Origin: Bigelowiella natans CCMP2755
Taxonomy: Eukaryota; Cercozoa; Chlorarachniophyceae
Assembly (NCBI GenBank): GCA_000320545.1
Contig: ADNK01003276.1
Span: 115,315 to 179,314, forward strand
Direction of reading: 5' to 3'
Length of the DNA stretch: 64,000 bases
Positions 40,076 to 52,133 of this stretch are shown one piece after another (position 1 is the first letter of the stretch; every line of letters starts with the position of its first letter). Made by a program: the position numbers and the translations under genes. The notes beneath the pieces are model-generated. The model saw only the letters and a list, made by a program, of their open reading frames with translations. It had not been told where the DNA came from and ran no database searches.

Positions 40076-41776
40076 TCATGAATTCCGATTCCTGAGGCTC
40101 TGCTGAGAATTTCGTCCAGAATTTGAGGAACCTCTGCCAGAATCTAGATTTCCGGTTCCAGCACCGGCTGTAACAGTGGATCCTCTAATCGAATCCAACA
40201 TTCCAGCGATTGCTCCCATCGAGTTGACTGGACTATCGCGATCGGATGATGCAAGGTGAACCATTCTTTCTCTTGTATCTTTATCAGGCCTGTCAACAAC
40301 TGTTTTTTTGTGACTTCTACTTCTCGGCGATGAGCCTGCTGCTGCTAGTAAACTATGCCGGGATTGTGGTCGTTTCGATGAAGGTTTATAATGCTGTGCT
40401 AGCTTGCTATTTACTGCTTCTCCATAATGAAAAGAATTTATTACAGTTTTTATCTTCGATCTCCATAGGTGTTGCGTCTCTTTTGATGTGAATGCAAGTA
40501 CAAAGCAGCGAGGTCGCCAATTCATTTGATCCCCCTTTGTCCAAAGCAGCGCAAGGACAAAAAGAGGAAACGGGTGTGATTTTGGGGGCTCAAAAGCAAA
40601 ATCAGCAGGGATATCGGTAAATACTTTACAAGAATGTGTTTCGAGGCACACCATAGTGCGGGGTGGAGAATTACGAATTTCCTCAGGGACTTGACCTGTT
40701 TTTATGAGGGTAGCTAAATGGCCTACAAAATAATTTGAATTCTCAAACTTGATTCAGAACAACAAATGTGATTGGATCGAAGTCCTACCTTGCAGAAACA
40801 TCAATCCTTCACTAGTAAGAATGACTGTTCGCTTCTTCCAATCTCCAAGCTTTATTAATTTTCTTGTTTTCAGAACTACACAGTTTGAGGAAAGCGATCT
40901 CTCTTCCTTTCCAATACGGAGCATGGCAAATATCGAGTTGCTCCGAAAATGCCGTTCGATTTCGTGCTTGTCTTCCTCTGTATATTCTTGTTTCAATTTG
41001 CTCTCCTGTATCTTTACAAAGCATAATTAACATTAAATTTAGAGTGCAGTCTTACTGTTAACATTCTTTTCTTACTGAGTCATAGCGTTGTTTCATCATT
41101 GTGATTGACTTCTTCTTTTTGAGGAAAGCAGACTCAAACTCAAGGTTAACTTTCTTAATTGCTGTCAGAAAGTTGCTGGGAAATGGCCTACCTTCCACCA
41201 TGCTGCGCGATAGAACATAGAACCAGTATCACATCAAACTACAATATATTCAAGTTGAACGGATGAGCTTCAACCTTTCTAACTGAAGGAACCCAACATC
41301 ATCTTGAAACTTTCCATCTATCATCCACTCTCGAGCCTCGATTTTTAAAGTACTTGCCCGCACACCGAATATTATCTCGAGATTATGATGCACCACACCT
41401 AAATACAGATACTATGTGTTTATGTGAGATTGACCTACGGTAGTATATTTTACTACATGTGCTAAGGTCAACAAAAGCAAAGACGTCATTCTTGCTCCCC
41501 TTTTCCCAGTCATCCTTCGACTTGTAGAAGTACAATCCTTTTTCCACGATTACAGCTAGATGTTTTCCCTGTGTGAAAAGCAAGTGGGAATTTCATTGAA
41601 TTTCTCTGCAGGAAGAATAACCCCGTCGTAAATAATCGATGGAGAAAAAGGCATACCAAACTTCGCTTTCCGGCATGCAGGTACACATTTAGCCTTGTAA
41701 CTGTCTTATTTGAAGTTACAGCAGAACGCGCTTTTTTGAATGCTCTCGTGATTCGAGCGGTATTTATTGCAGCCAT
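40076..41776 (-). CDS. PH-domain protein, possibly the C-terminal part of the adjacent cyclase gene
   Basis: Exons on the minus strand: from 41776 (MAAINTARITRAFKKARSAV), then a PH-like segment HLAVIVEKGLYFYKSKDDWE (about 41570-41465), LEIIFGVRASTLKIEAREW (about 41400-41275), an EF/K-rich helical piece (about 41210-41080) and a second PH-like segment starting LIKLGDWKKRTVILTSEGLM (about 40860-40795). The last exon, from about 40720, closes that PH fold (CFVLAFTSKETQHLWRSKI) and ends in a Ser/Arg/Gly-rich tail with stop at 40076. PH domains bind phosphoinositides or proteins; no specific family is recognised. Upstream of the first Met the frame stays open to an acceptor-like CAG near 41798, and the cyclase exon before it ends in the same phase, so both may be one transcript. 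Confidence 0.65.
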
Positions 41777-41889
41777 TAATCGAGTTGTTTGGGACTGATG
41801 TACAGCATTTAGTTATTTATCCAAATTAAATGAAATTCTTTTCAATCAAAGTTTCACCCTAACAAGCCGAGACCTTAGCAAATTGCCCA

Positions 41890-44800
41890 TTAACCGGTTT
41901 GAAAAGATAAAATGGTCCTAAAACAGTCATTGAGAAAATTCAGTATCCAATTTCTTAATGATCCATGAAGATCCTGTGTTACCTCTTTTGTAAGTCTCTT
42001 TCTGTCACAGATGGACGCACGAGCACATCCTTCTTCGTCGCTCTCCGCATCATCTACCCATATTTCATCTTCATAATACTTCGTTATTATATTCAATGAT
42101 ACCTAATATAGTAGAACATCGGGTTCAGCCACAGAAAGAAAATATATTTCTACGATAATCTGATTTACAATTTCTCGGAATTCGTTCCAAATATTTGTAC
42201 GATCTTTAAGTGGGTAAACTTCTTCAATAATCCAAAATTGAAAACTTTCTCTGGTGGCACAAAAGAAGGGATGAGACTCAATATGTATGTTAACAATTAT
42301 TTAACATTACAAAAATTCTCATATTATTAATTTGCAATTTACCCGATGAGAGCCCCGATCTTGAGCATAATTTGCGCTTTATGTGAAAGCCGGTCAACTT
42401 GCCGTGATATAAGCAATCTAACACTGCGTGGACATCGCACATTTCGCTTAAGGTGCTCCCAGTTTATTTCTTTTCGCAACTTCACGACTCCTGCTTCAAT
42501 GGTAAATAGTCTCTCCCCCTCTTCGAGAATGTAAACGAAGTCACGAATTATGTTTGGGTTGCCATGAGCCTCCTAGAATATGACAGATGAGAATTACAAA
42601 CATTTAAAACAGAATAAATGGCGTGGTTCTACAGTTGCACCTGGATAACAAAATGCGCTAATTCTGGAGGACAATCGTTTACCCTTAGCGACTGGCATAC
42701 GATTCGATAAATCACATCATCAGGGAGCGGTTCAAGGCGGACCAGAGTTGTCTCTGGCATGCCTTTCAATTTTTCAAACCAGGGTCTTGGATCCTGAATT
42801 TTGGACACATTATGATGTTTGCATTTTTGTTAAGAGTAGGAAACTTACCTTCGCATAAGTTGCGCAATAAGAGACTGTCATCGGCCGAGTTGTTATCAGT
42901 ATGAACAAGGGAAGCGATTCCACACTGTTTGCGAGCGATAGTAGGAGCTTCCACGAGTGTTCGTTGAGAAAAATTACATCGTCCATAATTAATATCATCA
43001 CCTCTTCACCGTGTCTTTTCTCTTTACAATAGTGTGTAATGATTGCTACCGCGATATCAACACATACTTTAAGTTTCTCTTCCACATCTAGGGCTTCTAC
43101 CTCAGGAGTTTCTTCAATCACAATAGGCATGACCTCATTTAGCACTGCTGCGAAAGCTTTCGGAATTCCAGCCTCCTTCATAATCTTAAAAATTGAGTGG
43201 GTTATCTCCTTAAAGTCACCCATATCCATAGGATCTACGATCTTCATCAGCAACGGGCGAAAACAAGATAGTCCCGTTGTCACATTGAATCCATGCGCTT
43301 TGACATAGAACAAAGTGGCCCTTGATTTCCACATGTAATGAACACGGGCACACATTCTCGTCTTTCCAAGTCCAACCTCTGCATAAATTGCTACAATATG
43401 ACCTTTTCCATTGATTGCCTTTCGAATAAGCTGATCTATAGCCACGATTGTCTCTTGAAATATCTTCGGCTCAAACTGAAAACTTGACATTGATAAACGA
43501 GGGTTGGCACGAGAGCTTTGTACCTCAGAAAGAAGCATTTGCTGCGGATTGAATGACCCCGAAGCAGAAAGTGAAAAGGACATTTTTCGTGCAAAGCTAT
43601 TAGCCATTGCCTGATGCTTGTGCTTCTTCTTCTCTGATGCGATTTTGCTATTTTTGCTATTTTTGCTATTTTTGCTATTTTTGCTATTTTTGCTGCCAAA
43701 ACTATCACTGACTCGTTCTGACTTCTCGATGAATCTAATATTATCATCCTCAGTATCACGCCTCTGCAGCTGTGTGGGCGTGTCGTACCTGTCTCCATTT
43801 GTGTGATGCGTTGGGCGCGTGAACTCTCCCACATGCTCTTTGGCATAAGGATGGAATATTTTAATTGGTTTCTTTATTCCTTTTACTTTAATCTTCCCAA
43901 GTGAATAAAACTTAAGATCTTGACGGGTAATGTGCCATGTCGCTCCATCACAAATAACTCCTCCACGCTTTTTTTTGGAGTGTGTCATTAATCTGGCTGC
44001 CAGGTTGACACAATTGCCAAGAATTGAATACTCTCTACGAGATGGGTTTCCTATTATACCGCAAAATGCTAAGCCGGTAGTCACCCCTACTGATGGATAC
44101 AGATTCTTCTGGATTTTCAGCTCGGTACAAATTTGCATGGCTGCAAACAAAGCTCTCAATGGGTCATCCTCATGAGAAAGAGGCGGCAGCCCAAAAACAG
44201 CTATGAGGGTCGAACCTTTGTCATCCATTAGAAACTTGTTTATTGATCCCTCGTACTGATAGACTGCATTCTGAACAATATAAAGGATACTATGCATCCA
44301 GTGTAGATCTTCTTCTGTGGAAAGGCTTGTGAGTTTTTGCTCCGAGATGCCAAGATTGACAAAAAGGACTGTCAGGTCTCTAGTTTCTGCAGCCCAAAGC
44401 TCCTCGTGAGTCTCTACATAGGGTCTTACTGCAGCAGGTTCATATAAAAGGACTCGCTCGCGGACGTAATCTAGGTCCATTCCTTCCAGAATGCTCGACA
44501 TAATGTGCTTTATTGATGTTTTTCGTATTTCCTCTTTACATCGCTGGATACAGGCAAAACGATCGTTTTTGAACTTAGCCTCGAAAACATCGCTAACTAG
44601 ATCGAATGCTTGCGGGCTCATAATGACTTGCTCGTCGTCCCGCTTGGCATCCGCATGGTTCTCTGCCTGGAACGCTTGAGCCAACGCTAGCCCCGTTGGA
44701 ACATACTCTAGTCGATTGAATAGTCCCCCTAGATGTAAGATCGATATTTTACCCACGCCAATTCCAACCTGAGATTAAATTATTGGAAAATTGACAGATA

Positions 44801-45487
44801 TAATATAAATTTGCATCAGATAGTTTTCACCTTTACATTGAGTGACTTTTTTACTCCTTTCAAGTCGATTTTAAAACCCTGACATTGAGCTTTTATCTGC
44901 ATAGCACACTGCCCTGCCCGCTGAAATTAAGATCACCGGACGTTAAAAAGGGACTCTAAGGTGAGTGTTACTTCGAAAGAATCAACGCATAAATAGCATA
45001 CTGTTACCTGCACGAGAGTTCTAAGAGTATCAGCGTTTTCATTTTTCTTCGGGCGGGGCCAAAGAACAATCATGGCGTCTCCAGCAAACTTAAAAATATC
45101 TCCGCCTTGGGATCCAATCACGCGAATAATCCTCACGAAATATTGATTTAAGTGTTTATGCAGAAGTTCGTGGCCACCTGAAGAAAATAAGCTCGAAATG
45201 GGATACTCATATTCATATTCTTAAGTTTGTTTTACGGTCTGGATCATAAGCAGCCAGGGATTCAGATAAGCTTGTGAAGCCTGAGATGTCTGCGAATAGC
45301 ACTGCCGTCTCATAGCTTTGGCGAAAAGGGGGGGTGATTTTTATTTTCCTGAAGGAACACTGAATTACTGAATTACACTTTTAAACTGGTAACGATTATG
45401 ACATTACCCTTCATAAAGCTCTTTGAAATGTCTAACCAAAGTCGAGGGAACATATGAACAGTGTCCTGCAAGCTCTGTACTTGTCAT
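41890..45487 (-). CDS. Soluble-type adenylyl cyclase (ADCY10-like) with P-loop NTPase domain
   Basis: Class III cyclases make cAMP from ATP. The first catalytic half carries FADISGFTSLSESL (45296-45273 and on) and GGDIFKFAGDAMIVLW (about 45106-45059), giving both metal-binding Asp. One long exon (about 44760-42810) holds the second half: LTVLFVNLGI, where the metal Asp is absent, and SILGNCVNLAARLM, which keeps the Asn and Arg used in catalysis. Then come a Ser-Lys-Asn repeat, a Walker A-like AEVGLGKT (43382-43359) and a Walker B-like VMILIMDDV. Further exons (about 42795-42650, 42574-42350, 42290-42170, 42115-41990) continue the family's C-terminal region. Tandem cyclase halves followed by an ATPase domain is the layout of bicarbonate-responsive soluble cyclase. 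The start at 45487 is tentative; the frame is open slightly upstream. The 3' end may instead splice into the PH exons. Confidence 0.88.
43646..43693 (-). repeat. In-frame Ser-Lys-Asn hexapeptide-like repeat in the cyclase gene
   Basis: A 9-bp unit is repeated about five or six times, giving SKN repeats on the minus strand between the second cyclase half and the P-loop domain. It keeps the reading frame and probably forms a flexible linker. Confidence 0.9.
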
Positions 45488-46562
45488 GCCGTTGATGCGT
45501 AGAAGGGCTGTTTGATGACAACTAAATTTAATAGACAACTTTGATGATCATGTGAGTGCTGAGAGTGCTGAGTGTTGAGTGCTGAGATCAATATCAAATG
45601 TAGTTTATGTAATGTATATTAGCCATAATTAATATGATGATTCCTAAACAAGAAAGATGTGTTAACCAACCTTAGTTAAGTGGTTAATTTGTCCACAAAG
45701 TGTACGAGACAGATTCTAAGTGGAAGTCCTGGCCGCGCTCTCGTGTGTGTCCACCATTGTTGCCTGTTGTCTTTTCTCGCGATATTTTATTTCAGCTGTG
45801 ACAATTCCGGACCAAATACTTGGGAGTTTCACCGTACGACAATAATAATAGCCGAGTATATCTTAATTTAGCCAAATAATCAAATGCCAAGGGAGCATAG
45901 TTCAAAACGTGGGGATAAGCCATAAATTCGACTTGCTTTCTAGTTGTCGTATAACGTTTTCCCGCATGATTCGCACTTTAAATATTTTGCGGGAAAAAGT
46001 CTTCGTTCTTTCAATGGAGATTCGTAGGTATTGATTTGTTGCATTTTATTTCTTCTTGTTCCTTCTCTTGGTAGTAAAGGTTGTTGTAAAGGTTGTTGCC
46101 TTGCTTATTCATTATTACGACTAATAATCTAATTACTTATTACATAGACAGATGTTAGCATATTTTCGTACCATTTGTCTTTTGAGAATATTGTTTTATA
46201 TGATGTAATAAAAAATATCTTAGATATAATCGGTTTAATAATTATTCTAATTTTTTTTCTGAGAGAATAGAAGGCCGAATAGAATCGATAATCTGTGCCC
46301 CTAAGTTCCACAGCGAACCCCAGAGCTCATGCGGGGACGACGGGGGAGAGGCAGAGGAGGGAGAAGGTATAGATTTGAGGCTTTTGAAATGGGGAATCGG
46401 TATTGTTTCAGGCTCGAAAATTAGCATGTTTTTCCTGGCAGACAGCAGGGCAAGGTAGTGGGTGATGTATTCTGTTGTTCATTGTTGTTATTCAGATCTC
46501 GGCTCCCTCCTCTTAACGACGGGGGGGGGAAATCGGATAAGAAAAAGCTAGAGAGAAGAGGA
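45488..46562. other. Intergenic region, no recognised gene
   Basis: About 1.07 kb between divergent cyclase and RPC7-like genes. It is AT-rich. A 61-codon minus-strand frame at 46427-46242 (MLIFEPETIPIPHF.., Pro/Ser-rich) could be an exon but has no recognised match. Nothing else seen. Confidence 0.45.
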
Positions 46563-47868
46563 ATGGATTCCGACTTTCAAGCCCCTGTCACTTACCCGGT
46601 CGGTATAAAAACAATTTTGCCTCCTCCTCGGTAAAGAAGAGAGCAATGCGAGTAGTAATTCACTGCCATATGTACGTGCCGTTGGCAGGCCAGGAACGCC
46701 CTCGAGTACATGCAAATATCACCAGAAGATTTGGTATCAAATTCATTGTTTTATCCGTAAATGCTCCTTCTTCCATACATAAGGAGGGCTTGTTTTCTAT
46801 TCCTAACCAATGGATACTACCATAAACAGAAAGTGACAGAGGCGATGCGGAAACTAGACGAAGAGATGGAGAAATCCGGGTACAGGATCCCTGGAACTTC
46901 CTACGATACCCTTTTACGAGGTAAATAACTCCAAAATTGATTCGTGCCCGAGGGATCATAGTCCGCAATGTCTATCTTAGATCGATTAGAAAACCTTAAT
47001 GCGCTGCACGGAAAGAAATCAAATGGTGTCAGAAAGTCATTGATGGAGGAACTTCCCAGTTTATCGCCATCCATTTTTCCAGCAGAGCTTATTCGAGGAC
47101 TCAAGCTAAAGAAAAAAAAAAATGCTTACGGTTTACACTCCCTCCTCCACAAAAAATGGATGTACTACGAGGAGGAAGTTGTCCTTCTATTGTCACCTTC
47201 TTATTGACACATATTACCGAAATTCTACCGAAGAACACATATTAGAACCTCTGATAATGACGGGAAAATGACTGTGCTGTATACAGAGGAAGAGGGATCA
47301 GGATTTATGTCAAGCGACTTCATTTCGCACAGCCTTGCTGCGGGTAAGAGAAGGAGGAAGAGAGAAAGAGAGAGAGACGGGGGGGGAGATCATGATGGTA
47401 TTATTGAAGTACTCCAACAGCCAGTAAGACGTATCTACACTTCGTTTGATCGCTATACATATTCTGCATATTCACTACAGTGGGAGATGAAGAAGATACC
47501 CAGTTAAACAAGGACGATGAGAGGATATATGATGACAAGGCAAGTCTCAATACTTTTTGCAATGAGATCAAATCAATTAAGTTACTGTGTGAAAAAGAAG
47601 AATCCAATCTCAATCATTACCATGAAATCAATTAAGTTACTGTGTGAGAGAGAGAAGAATCCAATCTCAATCATTACCATACAGGCAGATGAAGGTGATG
47701 AAGGAGGGGACGACTACAATGCGATGCGTTTCATAGGAGCTGAGACTGGTGGCGACGACGATGGCGACGCTTTTGGCGCCGATGATGGTTATCTTGTTCT
47801 CATATTACATTTCTTTCTTACCTTTAAAACTTGAACGTATTCGTTTATCAGACGAAATACTGCTTTGA
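46563..47868 (+). CDS. RNA polymerase III subunit RPC7/Rpc31-like
   Basis: RPC7 (yeast Rpc31) belongs to the RPC3/6/7 subcomplex that directs Pol III initiation. The identification rests mainly on the acidic C-terminus: GDDYNAMRFIGAETGGDDDG and DAFGADD, ending DEILL at 47868, like the family's acidic DYxxNYF..DDF tail. Proposed exons: 46563-46620 (MDSDFQAPVTYPVGIKTILP), a segment near 46688-46758 (ALEYMQISPEDLVSNSLF), 46820-46918 (EAMRKLDEEMEKSGYRIPG), about 46970-47120 (LMEELPSLSPSIFPAELIRG), about 47230-47343, 47480-47539, 47685-47790 and 47852-47868. The 47540-47684 intron starts GC, not GT. Phase between the second and third exons is ambiguous. Confidence 0.65.
47570..47680 (+). repeat. 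Tandem duplication inside a GC-AG intron
   Basis: Copies 47570-47623 and 47625-47680 are nearly identical over about 54 bp; the main difference is a GA expansion in the second copy. They fill most of an RPC7-like intron. Confidence 0.95.
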
Positions 47869-48818
47869 CAACATTGATAACTCGGCTGCTGGTGAACACA
47901 TGAATTTGTGTCGGCTGGCAAATGGTTGATATGCGCGAGAAGTGAATGAATTTAGGAGATTTTACATAGTAAAGAGCTGTAACAATACGGTGGAAATCAT
48001 GCTCCAAAGTAAGCATGTATTATGTGATGAAATTTGCCAAAAACAATGTTAGACTCTGCTGTGAGAAAAACATGGGAAGTAGTATGTATGCGGTGCTAGG
48101 GTGTACCGCGATATCGATATGTTTAGCGCTTGTTTGCAAGGTTGAATGTTACGTTAAGCATGCAGTCTTTCATACAGCTTGTTCAGGGCTATGACCCATG
48201 GACAAAATGATGCAAATTTGCATACAGCAGCATCTCTAGATCTAGGAAGCATCAATGACTAGATGACGTCAAAATAGTAAATAAGGCTTAGCTAGATTGC
48301 AAATGTCATTTTCATGCCAATATGTGAAGGATGTGATAATCTGCGTCATGAGCATGCTGTGTGCATATTGCCGCGTGCGTCTATCAGAGGAGGGCTGTAA
48401 ACGGGTTGCTAGCGTGCATTATTAGGCGTACTAGCGTGTATTCAGCACATGGGTCATCAATGTCAAGGAATAAAGAGAGGACCCACAGTGCATGAACCGT
48501 GCGCACCATGCTAGCATAACTGAGAACGCATGCGTACTGCTCCTTGCGTTTTAATTTGGCCGCAGCCTCTGGATCATAATATCTACATTTGTGCATATTT
48601 ACGCAGTGGAAAGTGCATGGTTTAATGAAAGCTATCAGCATATGAGTGAATATGATGATTTGATCATGCGTCGAACCCACTAGACTCTTCCATCCATCCC
48701 ATCCAAGAAGCCTCCCCATGCACCCTGTGTGGTATACATTTTGTTAAATGCACGTTTTGTCTAAGAAAGATTCTTTTTCTTTTAGTTCAACTAGGCCGAA
48801 ATCTTGGCCACATCATAA
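47869..48818. other. Intergenic region, no recognised gene
   Basis: About 950 bp between convergent genes (RPC7-like and LPA3-like). It has CATG/GCATGC-rich sequence and several TAGCGTG-type words, without long open frames of recognised content. It may be decayed repeat sequence similar to the other spacers. Confidence 0.45.
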
Positions 48819-51800
48819 TTACGAATAACATCGAATGCTAACCTTGTCAACTGGTATTGTTTGAGCAAATCTCTGCCAGTTAGGGCTCCCTTTCCCTACA
48901 AAAGCAACCGTTAGACGAGAAGGACGCACGGTAACTACAACGATGTGTAGTGCACCATTAAGCTTACCACTAGATCGAACCCTTCCATCCTTTCGTAGTG
49001 ATATCCACACCATAGCATCCTGATTAACGCTAGCTTCCTCTTTTTGTTCCCCAATCCATCTCTGCCATTCTTCATTTCGCACAGGTTTCACTGACACATA
49101 GTGATAGAGGAGATGAGGAGGAGCAAGGACAGAATGTGTATGCATTAAAACAGTACAGGATCGTTTTTGTAAGAAAGAGAGGGAATGGATATATCACCCA
49201 TGAACGGCTTTTCGTTGTCTGTGAGTTTTTCCCCACGCCTTAAGCACAGTTGCAGCGATGAATAGGAAAAAGAAAAAGAAAAAGAAGTAATAGCATTGGT
49301 CATCACGATGATAGAGGAAGTGGTGGTAGCAAGTGGTGGTGGTAGCAAAAGTATTTCTACAATGGCTTTAATCATAATCCCGTTGGTTTTCTAAACTCTT
49401 CCCGTTGCTCTTTTGGTGGGACACTGTTACTGCTATTTACTAATACTGCTACTACCTATAATTCTCACGAACACTGTTATAATCATCATCATTATTATTA
49501 TTATTATTATCATTATTATTAAGCGTGCATATACCAGGAGAGCCAGTCTATTGTTTCGCTGCTGCCATCATCCTCAGTATTGCCAGCAGCAGGTGAGTCT
49601 TGTCTGTCGTCATACATTACCATCATCGTGAGCATAATCCATTATCTCCTCATCATCATCCTCATCACATAGATGCTACCAAGTCCGTATACATCAGGCC
49701 TTTATTCTTCCTGGCCATTTTTCATTATTTTTTCGAAACACAAATTCGGCAAGATAGATCTATGAGAAATTACATGACTGGGACAACGATCACTGCCCTT
49801 TCCTGATATACAGCAGCAGAGGCAAGGAATAATATTATTTCGAGATGAGTTCTTCAGCTCTGACTTCAGGAAGGAAGCCGTGAAGAAGGTAGAGCAGAGA
49901 TAAGAGATTACTGCTGCGATTGGTGCCACCATGAATATATAGTCCAACACGTAGCTTTCATTACCATCATATTCTTCTCACTCTTCTCTTTATTTCTGTC
50001 ATCGTTTGTATTTCTAGCTCAAATTCGTTTTCAGAGCGTGTCTCGCTCAACAGCACGAATTCCATCCCAACAAACACCAACCAACCAACCGACCGATAAT
50101 TCTGTTCTCCATTCTTCAGCAGCTTTCACAGACGTTGCAAGCTACATCAAACAACAAAACAGGAAGATGTGGTAGTGGTAGTGGTAGTAGTAGTAGTAGT
50201 AAAAGTATAGTTGTAAGTGGCATGGTGGTCGTTGGGATTTGCAAACACTTAATTGTTATGGGGGATAGGAGGAGTAGGCTTTTGATGCATTCATTGACCT
50301 CAGAACTCCCTGCGCTTACGATCACCAGTCTAGCAAAACCTAGGTAATAAAACAATAATTCGATGCAAAATTGTTCAAGGTCCCTCGTCATGTAGTAGGG
50401 AATAGCAGCAGCAGCAGCAGCAGCAGCACGTTTTGTATTAAGTCATTATTGTTTTTAGTTGTAGATATCCTCTCTACTGTTATCATATACATATTCTAAC
50501 TATATTGTTGCTCTCCTTTTACTATTTGGCATGTTGTCTGCTGTAAGAGAGTGGTCATATCGACAACAATGCTGCTGCTGCTGCTGCTACTACTACTACT
50601 ACTACAACCTTGGATATCCTGTAATTGAGCTCTTTTCCCGCTAGGCAACTCGATCACCAACTGAGATAAAACTTCTTCCCTATGCAGTTAAAATTTTGAT
50701 TTCTATTTTATGTGCGTCCGAGTAATAATAGTATTAATAGCAATAATAATAACAACAATAATGTCGTATGATATTGTATCCTAAGAAATATATAGATTAT
50801 ACATAAAGTTCACGAATTTACCTTTCAAATTTTTGTAATCGTTTTGCTTCCTGTGAACGCTCCCTCAGGAAGATGCTGTTTTCCATGTATTAAAGGAGGG
50901 GGTTGCGAGGACAAGTAGTAAAATCAGCACTTTGTGTAACTTAGACCGCCGTCTGAGTAGTCTAATTTTATATGTTTTCAAAATTACCCTGCAAGAACGC
51001 CAAGGCAGGCAAGATCGATTCCTATGGGAAAAAGAAAAAGAACACTTATCTCAGGAAACTAGACGGGGTGAAGGAGGAGGAAGAAGAAACCTAGTGTTTG
51101 TGCTGATTGCTCAACCGTATCAGCCCCAGGTGCATTTGCAATAGATGCAGCTAGTCGGGACATAGCTACAAGAGATGCTACACCGGCTTGCGCAGAGAAC
51201 GCAGCCGCCCTATTATATATAACAACGAAACCAATTATGATGATGATGAGGATGATGATGATGATGAGGATGAAGATGATGACACAGATAGAACAAAAAA
51301 AGATGACCATGACATCTATGGTTGAAATTATACAATAATCATTGAACTACATTAAGCAAGATGCTGTTATGGTGAATGAGACTCACCCCCAAAGCCTGAC
51401 AACAGCAAATGGGTTCGCAACTTCTTGGCGGAGGCGCGCTCGATTGCTCACTGCAGAATGGAGATAACTTAGAGAACAGAAGAGGATCTCTCGTGAAAAA
51501 ATGAAAGTGTAATGTTAGAATCATTAGATCGACCCTCTCTCTCTGCCTTAGCAGTGATAATAGCAGCTTGATAACGACGTGGTGAGGACGTCGACGTCGA
51601 CGTCGATTTGTGCACACTGAAGGGACGACGATGCCCATAAGTCACAGCAGCCCCTGTTACTGCTGCTCTTGCTGCTCCTCCTGCCTTAGGATTCATAGGA
51701 GCTGCTAAATGTAGTATCGAATTTCCAGCAGTCCGACTGCTGAATCCTTTGGTGCTATGGGAGAAGGCCAGCCCTGCTGCCATTAGCAACAGGCCCAGAT

Positions 51801-51822
51801 GCACGTGTGGATGAGGAGCCAT
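48819..51822 (-). CDS. LPA3-like (DUF3493-type) plastid protein with bipartite presequence
   Basis: LPA3 in plants helps photosystem II assembly in the chloroplast. The first exon (51822 to about 51530) starts MAPHPHVHLGLLLMAAGLAF, a signal peptide, followed by Ser/Thr/Arg/Ala-rich sequence with almost no acidic residues, as in bipartite targeting to secondary plastids. Next exons: NRARLRQEVANPFAVVRLWG (51451-51386), AAAFSAQAGVASLVAMSRLA with a hydrophobic helix (about 51213-51118), IFLRERSQEAKRLQKFER (about 50880-50823), FARLVIVSAGSSEVNECIKS (about 50343-50280), an exon in the 49700-49940 area, and the C-terminal WQRWIGEQKEEASVNQDAM with DGRVRSSG joined to KGSPNWQRFAQTIPV (about 49090-48830). 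The DGRVR-SG-KG-P-W block is typical of the C-terminus of the plant proteins. Some middle exons are uncertain. Confidence 0.72.
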
Positions 51823-52073
51823 GGGTTTTGGCTTGCATCGGGGTGACGTCCTACTCCAACGCAGGCCGTTTTTAAATAAAAACACGTACAGGAGCTTTTT
51901 CTCGTTTACTAACTCGTGTCTTTGGATGCCCGTTAGTGACGGATATTCGGGACTGTCTCGTACTTTGAAATGAATCTCTGGATCATCTCAGGACGCCAGA
52001 CTCCTTAACAGTGGAAGATAACTGACAGATGATAACTGCAAAAGCCTACTGCTGCTTTGCTTTTCTCTAGTGG

Positions 52074-52112
<39 letters not shown>

Positions 52113-52133
52113 GTAGATATCTGGATATTACAG
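51823..52133. promoter_or_regulatory. Intergenic region between divergent LPA3-like and K+ channel genes
   Basis: About 310 bp separate the LPA3-like start codon from the first recognised Kir exon on the other strand. The right part holds a CT run (52076-52108) just before a splice acceptor, so the channel's true first exon probably lies within this interval (a short ATG frame begins at 51929). No clear TATA or other motif was identified; shared promoter function is inferred from layout only. Confidence 0.4.

Noticed and set aside
48384-48719. 111-codon minus-strand frame
   Set aside because: No recognisable content; located in CATG-rich intergenic sequence.
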